From: Acidobacteriota bacterium
GTDB lineage: Bacteria; Acidobacteriota; Vicinamibacteria; Marinacidobacterales; SMYC01
Length of the DNA: 6,396 bases
NCBI GenBank assembly: GCA_029263435.1
Contig: JAJCXL010000490.1
Coordinates: 1 to 6,396, forward strand
Direction of reading: 5' to 3'
Positions 1 through 5,902 of the stretch are shown piece by piece; the first letter of the stretch is position 1; every line of letters starts with the position of its first letter. A program made the position numbers and the translations under genes. The notes beneath the pieces are model-generated. The model searched no databases, had not been told where the DNA came from, and saw nothing but the letters and a program-made list of their open reading frames with translations.

Positions 1-1320
1 GTAAGCTGCGTGAGCGAGCTGCCTCGACCACTCGAGGTAGCTCGCCGCTTCCTTCTCCGAGAGTCCGCCATACGCGGAAAGCTCTCCAAGCTTCTGCTCG
101 ACCTGTGCCGGGCTCAAAGGGTTCTCGGGATCGCCCAGAGGAAAGCGCACTTCTTTGACGAGCCTTTCGCCGTCCTCAAGAGTGAGCGCGAGCCGCGCTG
201 GGAACTGAGCGGGAAAGGAGGCGTCGAGCTCGGAGTCGACCGAGACCTCGACCGGCAACGTCATCGGTCCGACATCGTCGACCGAGAAATCTAGGAGGCC
301 GACCGAGCCTTTGGACAACGCGCGGGCCACGCAGTACTGAAGGCTGAACTTTGCTTCGTACGGTGTGCTCGGCGCCTCGTTGTCGCAGAGATCGGCGGCC
401 GCTTGGTAGACATAGACGGTGGCGGCTTCCACCGCTCGTCCGGAAAGCTCTGCTCTGAGTGCGAGTGAAGCGTCGACCGCCGCGTGCGTGTGGCGACAAG
501 ACGCATAAGGCTTCAACGACACGCGAGGAAGCCGGAAGTCGTCGAGGTCCAAATCCTCGGTGACTTTGTCGGGCTCACCCTCGGGAGCGAAGCCGGCGAA
601 AAAGCCGCGCTCGCCCTCGACGATGGCTGCGGGTCCAGTGAACCCGCGTCGAGCGAGCTCCGCGGCTCGGACCCCGTTCGCGGCGGCGTGGCCGGCGTGG
701 AGGTGTTTCGACATGGCACCTTCCGCGTTGAACTGCCACAGGCCGGAGGCCATCGTGCCGGCATTTCCGAGCGCCCAGCTTAGCGCTTCGGCGTCGAGCC
801 CGACGAGCCAGCCTGCCGCCCCGGCCGCGCCGAAGACGCCGCAGGTCGAGGTGTTGTGGAAGTGATAGTAGTGCTTCTTACCGACGGCGGAGCCGAAGCG
901 GATCGCTACCTCGTAGCCGGCGACGATCGCGGAGAGCAGCTCTCTTCCGCTCTTCTTCTCTTGCTCCGCGACGGCCAGGGCGGCGGGGATCACGACAGCG
1001 CCGGGATGGATGATCGACGAGCGATCGACGTCGTCCATCTCGACGATATGAGAGAGCGCACCGTTCGCGAAGGCTGCGGGCTCGGCCGCGCGGGAGCCGC
1101 CAGAGGCGGGCTCGCCGAGGATGCGACAGCTCCCTGCCGGCTGCGCTCGCGTGTAGTCGAGCACGGCCCGCCCGGCAGCCGTACCGCGTCCGGCGAGTCC
1201 GCTGGCGAGCCAGTCGAGGACGTAGATCCTTGCTTGCTCGAGGACCTCGTCGGGGAAGCCGCGGTCGTGGTGCCTCGTCACCCAGTGGGCGAGTCGTTGG
1301 CTGTGTGTCAGCTGGCTCAC
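1..1320 (-). CDS. MmgE/PrpD family protein (2-methylcitrate dehydratase-like lyase), C-terminus cut by the window edge
   Basis: The reverse frame from GTG at 1320 to base 1 gives 440 residues without a stop. The usual family length is about 450-480, so only a short tail is missing. Family marks seen, in order: an N-terminal helical start with DEVLEQAR and LDWLASGLAG (residues 24-44); EMDDVDRSSIIHPG (94-107, the usual DxDD...HPG block); HFHNTSTCGVFGAAGAAG (153-170); AMSKHLHAGHAAANG (202-216) with Lys205; RRGFTGPAAIVEGERGFF (223-240); and SLKPYASCRHTH (268-279) with Lys270. The spacing of His105, Lys205 and Lys270 resembles the active site of the related cis-aconitate decarboxylase ACOD1 (His103, Lys207, Lys272, from memory). 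Members dehydrate, decarboxylate or epimerise small tricarboxylic or dicarboxylic acids in the cytoplasm. The true substrate cannot be told, and 2-methylcitrate is only the name-giving case. No prpB or prpC lies nearby. The GTG start is chosen because family homology begins at once and no ATG occurs before residue 95. No good Shine-Dalgarno precedes it, so coupling to the upstream hydrolase is likely. Confidence 0.93.
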   Translation of the reverse strand, partial: MSQLTHSQRLAHWVTRHHDRGFPDEVLEQARIYVLDWLASGLAGRGTAAGRAVLDYTRAQPAGSCRILGEPASGGSRAAEPAAFANGALSHIVEMDDVDRSSIIHPGAVVIPAALAVAEQEKKSGRELLSAIVAGYEVAIRFGSAVGKKHYYHFHNTSTCGVFGAAGAAGWLVGLDAEALSWALGNAGTMASGLWQFNAEGAMSKHLHAGHAAANGVRAAELARRGFTGPAAIVEGERGFFAGFAPEGEPDKVTEDLDLDDFRLPRVSLKPYASCRHTHAAVDASLALRAELSGRAVEAATVYVYQAAADLCDNEAPSTPYEAKFSLQYCVARALSKGSVGLLDFSVDDVGPMTLPVEVSVDSELDASFPAQFPARLALTLEDGERLVKEVRFPLGDPENPLSPAQVEQKLGELSAYGGLSEKEAASYLEWSRQLAHAAY

Positions 1321-1323
1321 CAG

Positions 1324-3093
1324 CTAGTTGGTCGTCGCGGGACGGGCAATGATCGGGAGCACGATCTTCGAAGGATGTTCCCGGTCATGATAGATGGCGT
1401 TGGTAGCGACCACTCCTGGGAAGTCCTCGTCCATTTCCTTGCCGGTATTGCCGTTCGGATACCATTTCGGAAAGCTGCTGCTGGAGAGCACGACTCGGAT
1501 GCGGTGGCCTTCGAGAAACAGATTCGAGATCGGATACATCTCGATCTCGAAACGATAGATCTCTCCGGGCTTCATGAGGGTGGGTCGCTCCATACCGTCC
1601 CGGTACCGCGCCCGGAGGATGTTTTGCCGAAGGGTTTGAGAGTAGCCGTCGGGATGCACATCGGTCAGGGTGACGACCCAGTCGGTGTCGACCGCGCTCG
1701 ATGACGCGTAGAACTCGAGCTTGGGAAGACCCGTGACTTCGACCGGACTCGTGAGCGCTTCGGTGGAGTAGGTCAGGCTTCTCTTGTCCGCGGGCCGATG
1801 GTCCCGTGCGCCGTTCGGCTGGACGAAGAGATCGCCGCCGATGGACGGCACTGGGTTTCTCGGGTCGTAGTCGTAGGTGTCCGCGGGCTCGTTGGCCGGG
1901 GCATCGCGGGACAAAGCGCCGTCATTCAACGAGTCCATCGCGCCCGACGTGCCGGCCCGGAGGAAAAAGTCCTGATAGTCGGTGCGCGCGAGCGGAAACT
2001 CGTGCTCGTCGCGGTAGACGTTTTCGCCCATGACGAAGATCCGCACCGGCGGCTCGTCCATAATGCCGTTGTCGATGTCTTTGAGGTGGTAGTCGAACCA
2101 TCGGAGCCGCAGAGCGTTGTAGTCGAACGAAACCTCGGGGCCGAAATCCAGGTCGCCGATGACTCGCGCGGTGATCTCGCGAGCTCCGTGAAGATGCGGG
2201 CTCAGCAACATCTTTTGCTGCCCGCGTGCTTTGTCGCCGCCCTGGGCGTTGATGCCGTTGAAGTGTTTCACGGCCGCGTGAGGGTATCGGTCGTACCAAC
2301 CGCTGTAATGATAGATGGGCACGTTGACTTGGTCCCAGTGCTCGTCGATCGCGAACTGCTTCCAGTAGTCATTGTAATAAGGATTGCCGACGAGGTCTTC
2401 GAGCATCGGAGAGATCATGCTCTCGGCGAAGGCTTCGCGGGTCTCGTTCTTGCGATCGTACCAGCGCATCCACGATTGGCCGTCTCCCAGATAGCCGCGG
2501 TGGGCAGGGAAGTTTTGTCCCAGCGGTTGCACCATCTCGCTCTGAGTCAGAAGCCAAGTCGGCATGATCATGTGAACGGCGCCGCCGGCGTAGAAGAGGT
2601 CCTTGAAGATGTTGGTCGCGAACTGCGCGCAGAACATCGCCTCGAGATGAGGAGGTCGGGTCACCATCGTGAGGTATTGGTTCGCGCAGGTGAACGACAG
2701 CCCCATCGTCCCGACTTTGCCGTTGGACCAAGGCTGGGCGGCAGCCCACTCGATGGTGTCGTAGCCGTCCTGGTTCTCACCCCAGCCTTCGTCTTTCAGC
2801 CAGTAGTAAGTGCCTTCCGAACGGTAGCGGCCGCGTTCGTCCTGTCGCAAGACGACGTAGCCTCGCTTGACGAAGTAGAGCGCGTGGACGTTCTCGCAAC
2901 TGCCCTTGTCGTACGGGGTCCGCTCGATGATCACAGGGTAGGGGCCCGGAAACTGGTCCTTGGGGACGTAGACATCGGTGCCGAGCTTGGTCCCGTCTCG
3001 CATGGGAACCATTTGCTCGGTGCACTCCCAAGTTTGACCGAACGCGACGACCGGGAATAAAACGAGGGACAAGACGAACAAACATCGCACCAT
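1324..3093 (-). CDS. Secreted CocE/NonD family (peptidase S15-like) alpha/beta hydrolase
   Basis: This 589-residue protein is of normal length for CocE/NonD hydrolases, which cleave esters or amides (cocaine esterase, glutaryl-7-ACA acylase, X-Pro dipeptidyl peptidases). I take ATG 3093 rather than the ATG 39 bases upstream, because it has AGGAG eight bases before it and starts a clean Sec signal peptide (residues 1-19, VVAFG before Gln20). The N-terminal part has MRDGTKLGTDVYVP (31-44), ERTPYDKG (57-64, with the usual oxyanion Tyr61) and RQDERGRYRSEG (83-94). The nucleophile region is GTMGLSFTC with Ser133. Asp268 lies in SGWYDRY and His302 in SPHLHG, which completes the triad. The C-terminal half has the jelly-roll features VTGLPKLEFYASSSAVDTDW and a late GHRIRVVLSSSSFP. 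Two motifs are atypical: the family glycine three residues after the nucleophile is Cys136, and the usual GPWxH before the histidine is SPHLH. The mature protein has four cysteines (24, 66, 136, 155), possibly paired in the periplasm. The substrate is unknown. It is first in a unit with the MmgE/PrpD gene. Confidence 0.93.
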   Translation of the reverse strand: MVRCLFVLSLVLFPVVAFGQTWECTEQMVPMRDGTKLGTDVYVPKDQFPGPYPVIIERTPYDKGSCENVHALYFVKRGYVVLRQDERGRYRSEGTYYWLKDEGWGENQDGYDTIEWAAAQPWSNGKVGTMGLSFTCANQYLTMVTRPPHLEAMFCAQFATNIFKDLFYAGGAVHMIMPTWLLTQSEMVQPLGQNFPAHRGYLGDGQSWMRWYDRKNETREAFAESMISPMLEDLVGNPYYNDYWKQFAIDEHWDQVNVPIYHYSGWYDRYPHAAVKHFNGINAQGGDKARGQQKMLLSPHLHGAREITARVIGDLDFGPEVSFDYNALRLRWFDYHLKDIDNGIMDEPPVRIFVMGENVYRDEHEFPLARTDYQDFFLRAGTSGAMDSLNDGALSRDAPANEPADTYDYDPRNPVPSIGGDLFVQPNGARDHRPADKRSLTYSTEALTSPVEVTGLPKLEFYASSSAVDTDWVVTLTDVHPDGYSQTLRQNILRARYRDGMERPTLMKPGEIYRFEIEMYPISNLFLEGHRIRVVLSSSSFPKWYPNGNTGKEMDEDFPGVVATNAIYHDREHPSKIVLPIIARPATTN

Positions 3094-3098
3094 TGAGC

Positions 3099-3106
3099 TC
3101 TCTCCT
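3099..3106 (-). promoter_or_regulatory. Ribosome binding site of the S15-like hydrolase
   Basis: On the minus strand AGGAGAGA is followed by an eight-base spacer to ATG at 3093 (measured from AGGAG). It decides the start: the upstream in-frame ATG at 3132 has no comparable site and would put 13 polar residues in front of the signal peptide. Confidence 0.7.
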
Positions 3107-3112
3107 GACACT

Positions 3113-3142
3113 CGTGTAACCCACCCGAGCAAGTGCCGTCAA
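3113..3142 (-). promoter_or_regulatory. Candidate leftward promoter for the hydrolase-lyase unit
   Basis: On the minus strand TTGACG (3142-3137) matches five of six bases of a sigma70-type -35 box. Eighteen bases later TACACG (3118-3113) is a poor -10, with three of six matches. An offset reading, TTACAC with a 17-base spacer, is no better. The location 20-50 bases upstream of the hydrolase start codon is right, but in GC-rich genomes such matches are weak evidence. Confidence 0.25.
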
Positions 3143-3156
3143 CCTTTGCGAGAAAA

Positions 3157-3190
3157 CGGTATTGCTAAAAAATTAGCCGTATGCTAGTTT
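3157..3190. repeat. Operator-like overlapping inverted repeats (GCTA/TAGC words)
   Basis: GCTAA (3164-3168), AAAA, TTAGC (3173-3177) form an inverted repeat with five-base arms. The second arm is reused: TAGC (3174-3177), CGTAT, GCTA (3183-3186) form another. The two outer GCTA copies start 19 bases apart, each preceded by a similar word (CGGTATT and CCGTAT), so a loose direct repeat is superimposed. The set lies in the AT-rich centre of the divergent region and overlaps the weak rightward promoter candidate. This fits a binding site for a dimeric repressor or activator, but the protein is unknown. Confidence 0.4.
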
Positions 3191-3211
3191 TTCAGCACAA
3201 AGAAATGACGT

Positions 3212-3216
3212 GGAGG
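3212..3216 (+). promoter_or_regulatory. Ribosome binding site of the HEAT-repeat gene
   Basis: GGAGG lies six bases before ATG 3223. It supports this start over the in-frame ATG at 3181, which lies inside the operator-like repeats and would add 14 residues in front of a well-formed signal peptide. Confidence 0.75.
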
Positions 3217-3222
3217 TTGGAT

Positions 3223-4185
3223 ATGAAATCGCTTCGAGCAGCAGCTGTTTTTAGCTTCATCGGCCTGAGCTTGGTCGGAATCTCGCCCGCCCAGGAGACG
3301 GACCGGGTGCTCGCGGAGCTAGGCAGCGGCCATGCCGTGATCCGAGCGACGGCGGCCTGTCGGGTGGCCGAAATGGGCAGCGGCGTTGCGGGAGAGCAGC
3401 CCTCACTGATGGAGGCTCTTGTCGCGCTCCTGGGCGACGACACCGAGGTCGAGGGGCGCCTTTGCAGGGATCACGACTCGTGGTGGGACGGTCGAGCTCG
3501 AGCCAGCTCGCCCGGACGAGAGGCCGCAATGGCTCTCGAACGATTCGGTAAGCGCGCACTGACGCCGGTGGTGGAGGTGCTTCGTGGGACAGACGACGTC
3601 GCGCGGGAGCACGCGGCGTTCGCTCTCGGAATCCTCGAAGACTCGACCGCCATCCCCGCGCTCGCCGAGGCCCTCGAGCGCGAGCCGGCATTGGTTCGAG
3701 CCCGAGCCGCCTGGTCGCTCGGGCTGATCGAGGACCGCGGCGCGGTGACGATCTTGGTTCGGGCGGCCACGGATCCGGACGCTGAAGTTCGCGAGGAAAC
3801 GGCTTGGGCGCTCGGAATGATCGAAGACGCTTCGGGCGTCGAACCGTTGACGACTCTGATCTCCGATGAGAACCCTTCGGTTCGCCAACAGGCCGCGTGG
3901 GCTCTGGGAATGATCGAAGACCGTCGAGGTGTCGCCCCGCTCATCGTCGCGCTGAAGGATGAGAGCCCCGACGTGCGTAGGGAAGCGGCCTGGGGGCTCG
4001 GGATGATCGAAGACGGCACCGCGTTGGACGCGCTCGTCGATGCTCTCGACGACCCCGAAGCGCGGGTCCGCAAACAAGTCGTGTGGGCGATCTCTCAAGT
4101 GATCGCCGATGCGGATACTTCCAAGCTCGACACCGATGCGCTCGCCGCATCTCTCGAGAAAGCCTTCGACAGACGAAGGGAGTAG
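3223..4185 (+). CDS. Secreted HEAT-repeat protein (PBS-lyase-type repeats)
   Basis: This is a 320-residue protein with a Sec signal peptide (residues 1-23, cleavage SPA before Gln24). The N-terminal third is less regular: a HEAT-like helix pair around RATAACRVAEMG (about 41-52), then a loop with Cys81 and DHDSWWDG, then SPGREAAMALERFGKRA starting another repeat. From about residue 125 there are five tandem units of exactly 31 residues. Their second helices read FALGILED, WSLGLIED, WALGMIED, WALGMIED and WGLGMIED, at 137, 168, 199, 230 and 261 for the residue three after the leucine position. A sixth, decayed unit (VVWAISQVIAD) and a charged tail (DRRRE) follow. HEAT solenoids bind other proteins or ligands and have no catalytic residues, so a scaffold or adaptor role in the periplasm is inferred. 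Cys46 and Cys81 could form a disulfide. The gene is 41 bases upstream of the amidase on the same strand, probably one operon. Similarity to phycobilin lyases is only at repeat level, and bilin chemistry is not implied. Confidence 0.9.
   Translation: MKSLRAAAVFSFIGLSLVGISPAQETDRVLAELGSGHAVIRATAACRVAEMGSGVAGEQPSLMEALVALLGDDTEVEGRLCRDHDSWWDGRARASSPGREAAMALERFGKRALTPVVEVLRGTDDVAREHAAFALGILEDSTAIPALAEALEREPALVRARAAWSLGLIEDRGAVTILVRAATDPDAEVREETAWALGMIEDASGVEPLTTLISDENPSVRQQAAWALGMIEDRRGVAPLIVALKDESPDVRREAAWGLGMIEDGTALDALVDALDDPEARVRKQVVWAISQVIADADTSKLDTDALAASLEKAFDRRRE
3595..4110 (+). repeat. Coding tandem repeat, 93-bp period, five units plus one decayed
   Basis: The second-helix codons recur at 3631, 3724, 3817, 3910 and 4003, each step exactly 93 bases, with a decayed copy at 4096. 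The last three clear copies share ATGATCGAAGAC exactly and differ mainly at third positions upstream of it. The period has no insertions, so the units probably arose by internal duplication within the gene and could expand or contract by recombination. Outer limits are approximate. Confidence 0.85.
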
Positions 4186-4195
4186 AATCCGCCTT

Positions 4196-4222
4196 GGGCC
4201 CTTTCGGGTCCGGGAAGGATCC
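4196..4222 (+). promoter_or_regulatory. Alternative hairpins in the HEAT-amidase spacer
   Basis: GGGCCC (4196-4201), TTTC, GGGTCC (4206-4211) form a six-pair stem with one G-T wobble and a four-base loop. The same GGGTCC can instead pair with GGATCC (4217-4222) over a five-base loop. In that form part of the amidase ribosome binding site is held in the stem and loop. The two folds exclude each other. There is no T run, so a simple Rho-independent terminator is unlikely. An effect on amidase translation or mRNA stability is possible but only inferred. Confidence 0.3.
4212..4219 (+). promoter_or_regulatory. Ribosome binding site of the amidase
   Basis: GGGAAGGA lies seven bases before ATG 4227. 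It selects this start over an upstream in-frame ATG at 4083, which lies inside the HEAT gene and would bury the Tat signal behind 48 extra residues. Confidence 0.7.
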
Positions 4223-4226
4223 ACTC

Positions 4227-5885
4227 ATGAATCGTCGACGTTTTCTTGGTTACTCCGCTGCCGGTGGAGCGAGTCTTCTGGCAGCCCCGATGGGATGTGG
4301 GCCCGCCGGCTCTAGCTCGAGCGGCGGCTCCGGGCAGCCGAGCGGTGGCGGTGGTGGTGAGTCGCGGGCTGAGGACTTCGAGCTTCACGAGGCCACCGTA
4401 GCCGAGCTTCAAGACCAGATGGCGTCAGGAGAGCGTAGCGCGCGCTCGATCTCCGAAACCTATCTCGCTCGAATCGAGGCGCTCAACCGTCGAGGCCCGG
4501 AGCTTCGGGCGATCATCGAGACGAATCCCGAGGCGCTCGAGATAGCGGATGCTCTCGATGCCGAGCGCGCGAGTGGCAACGTCCGAGGTCCGCTCCACGG
4601 CATTCCCGTCGCGATCAAAGACAACATCGACACGCACGACCAGATGACGACGACCGCGGGCTCGCTCGCGCTCGAAGGCTCCATCCCTCCCCAAGACTCT
4701 TTCGTTGCCGAAAAGCTCCGAGAGGCAGGCGCCATCATCCTCGCGAAAGCGAACATGAGCGAATGGGCTTATTGGCGCGGTTTCAAAGCGAGCTCCGGCT
4801 GGAGCGGTCGTGGCGGCCAGTGTCGTAATCCCTATGGGCTCGATCGGAACCCTTGCGGTTCGAGCTCGGGCTCCGGCGTCGCCGCTTCCGCCAACCTCGC
4901 AGCGCTTACCATCGGCACCGAGACCGGCGGCTCGATCATGTGTCCGTCCTCCATCAACGGCATCGTCGGGATCAAGCCGACAGTCGGGTTGTGGAGTCGC
5001 TCCGGCATCATCCCGATCTCGCACTCGCAGGATACGGCCGGGCCGATGACGCGGACCCTGCGTGACGCCGCGGTCTTGCTCGGCGCGGTGACGGGTGTCG
5101 ACCCGAGAGACGACGCGACGGCGAGGAGTGACGGGAACTTCCACACCGACTACACTCAGTTCCTCGATGCCGATGGCTTGAGAGGCGCGCGGATCGGCGT
5201 GGCTCGGAACTTTCCCGGCTTCGACGAGCGTTGTCTCGAGCTGTTCGACCAAGCGATCGAAGACATGAAGGACGCCGGGGCGGTGATCGTGGATCCAGCC
5301 AACATCGCGAGCATGGACAACGCGAATGTCTTTTCCGAGCTCCCCACTCGCGTCCTCAACTATGAGTTCAAGGCAGGTATCAATGCCTATTTCGCGGGGC
5401 TCGGCCCCGACGCACCCATCAAGGACCTCACCGAGCTCATCGCTTTCAACGAGGCGCACCACGACGAAGAAATGCCCTATTTCGGTCAGGAGCGTCTCGT
5501 GGCATCGCAGGAAGCGGGAGATCTCACGGATCCGGACTACCTCCACGCCGTCGAGACCGTCCAACGCCACTCGCGAGAAGAAGGCATCGACGCCGTCGTT
5601 GCCGAGCACCGGCTCGACGCGATCGTCGCTCCGACCCGGGATCCTGCGTGGCTGACGGATCACATCATGGGGGACCGCCTTCAAGGTGGCTCGAGCGCCG
5701 GGCTGGCCGCCATTGCCGGCTACCCCGACATCACGATCCCGATGGGCGCGGTCTCGGGCCTCCCGGTCGGCATCTCTTTCTTCGGACCCGCGTGGAGCGA
5801 GCCCACGCTGCTTTCCATCGCTTACGGATACGAGCAGACGACGATGCGCCGCAAAGCTCCGGAGCTCCTGCCGACGCTCGGTTAG
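4227..5885 (+). CDS. Tat-exported amidase-signature family enzyme, possible lipoprotein
   Basis: This 552-residue enzyme is close to the usual length for an exported amidase. The N-terminus NRRRFLGYSAAGGASLLAAP is a twin-arginine signal (Arg3-Arg4, then Phe6-Leu7). It ends in PMGC with Cys24, followed by a Ser/Gly-rich linker to about residue 45. That layout suggests a lipid-anchored protein, although Pro and Met before Gly-Cys are not the standard lipobox. The catalytic Ser-cisSer-Lys triad is complete: Lys131 in GIPVAIKDN, cis-Ser212 in NPCGSSSGSG and nucleophile Ser236 in TETGGSIMCPSS. GIVGIKPTVGLWSRSGIIPI and ISHSQDTAGPMTRT (about 245-280) and a C-terminal DAIVAPTRDPAW and PVGISFFGPAWSEP are also typical. 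The family hydrolyses amide bonds (RCONH2 or RCONHR' to acid plus amine). The substrate is unknown. A GatA role is unlikely, given the export signal and the absence of gatB and gatC. The gene lies 41 bases after the HEAT gene and probably shares its transcript. Confidence 0.95.
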   Translation: MNRRRFLGYSAAGGASLLAAPMGCGPAGSSSSGGSGQPSGGGGGESRAEDFELHEATVAELQDQMASGERSARSISETYLARIEALNRRGPELRAIIETNPEALEIADALDAERASGNVRGPLHGIPVAIKDNIDTHDQMTTTAGSLALEGSIPPQDSFVAEKLREAGAIILAKANMSEWAYWRGFKASSGWSGRGGQCRNPYGLDRNPCGSSSGSGVAASANLAALTIGTETGGSIMCPSSINGIVGIKPTVGLWSRSGIIPISHSQDTAGPMTRTLRDAAVLLGAVTGVDPRDDATARSDGNFHTDYTQFLDADGLRGARIGVARNFPGFDERCLELFDQAIEDMKDAGAVIVDPANIASMDNANVFSELPTRVLNYEFKAGINAYFAGLGPDAPIKDLTELIAFNEAHHDEEMPYFGQERLVASQEAGDLTDPDYLHAVETVQRHSREEGIDAVVAEHRLDAIVAPTRDPAWLTDHIMGDRLQGGSSAGLAAIAGYPDITIPMGAVSGLPVGISFFGPAWSEPTLLSIAYGYEQTTMRRKAPELLPTLG

Positions 5886-5902
5886 GCGCTAGGCGCTAGC
5901 GC
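5886..5902. terminator. Hairpin between convergent genes, possible bidirectional terminator
   Basis: GCGCTAG (5886-5892), GCG, CTAGCGC (5896-5902) form a perfect seven-pair stem with a three-base loop. It begins right after the amidase stop codon and contains the glycosyltransferase stop codon (complement of 5896-5898). GGCGCTA also occurs twice in tandem (5885-5891 and 5892-5898). The placement suits a shared transcription end, but neither strand has a T run after it, so termination would need another mechanism. Confidence 0.4.

Larger units (their letters stand above)
3094..3222. promoter_or_regulatory. Divergent intergenic control region
   Basis: This is the only non-coding stretch between the two divergent start codons, so promoters for both two-gene units should lie here. 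Its centre (about 3150-3200) is AT-rich against the GC-rich surroundings, as expected for promoter DNA. A weak candidate for the rightward unit is TTGCTA (3162-3167), a 17-base spacer and TAGTTT (3185-3190). A candidate for the leftward unit is listed separately. The repeated GCTA/TAGC words in the same place suggest that one DNA-binding protein could control both directions. No regulator gene is present in the window. Confidence 0.6.

Noticed and set aside
1..1320. Broken or frameshifted lyase, as only short complete frames are seen in this stretch
   Set aside because: The true frame is open from 1320 to base 1 without any stop. It simply runs off the left edge.
856..1704. Plus-strand open frame of 282 codons opposite the lyase and hydrolase
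   Set aside because: It crosses the boundary of two well-recognised minus-strand genes, has no family resemblance and no ribosome binding site. Long antisense frames are expected from the GC-rich codon bias.
1798..3060. Plus-strand open frame of 420 codons opposite the S15-like hydrolase
   Set aside because: The composition is rich in Val, Arg, Asp and Gly, as a mirror of the hydrolase codons would be. It has no recognisable domain, and the hydrolase frame is certain.
3595..4110. Evenly spaced repeats that could suggest a CRISPR or satellite array
   Set aside because: The 93-bp period is the codon image of 31-residue HEAT units in an intact gene, with no separate spacers.
3223..4185. HEAT gene as a phycobilin lyase
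   Set aside because: Only the repeat type is shared. The protein is secreted and has no phycobiliprotein genes nearby.
4196..4211. Rho-independent terminator between the HEAT and amidase genes
   Set aside because: The stem is good but is followed by GGGAAGGATCC, not by a T run, and the amidase start is only 15 bases further on.
3403..4224. Minus-strand open frame of 273 codons opposite the HEAT gene
   Set aside because: It repeats with the same 93-bp period as the HEAT units because it is their mirror. It shows no export signal or ribosome binding site.
4425..5684. Minus-strand open frame of 419 codons opposite the amidase
   Set aside because: It lies wholly inside the amidase, whose triad and motifs are complete. 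Its Arg/Asp/Val-rich translation has no domain character.
4227..5885. Amidase as GatA of the tRNA amidotransferase
   Set aside because: It has a Tat signal and the exported-amidase motifs CGSSSGSG and ETGGSIMCPSS, and lacks gatB and gatC neighbours.
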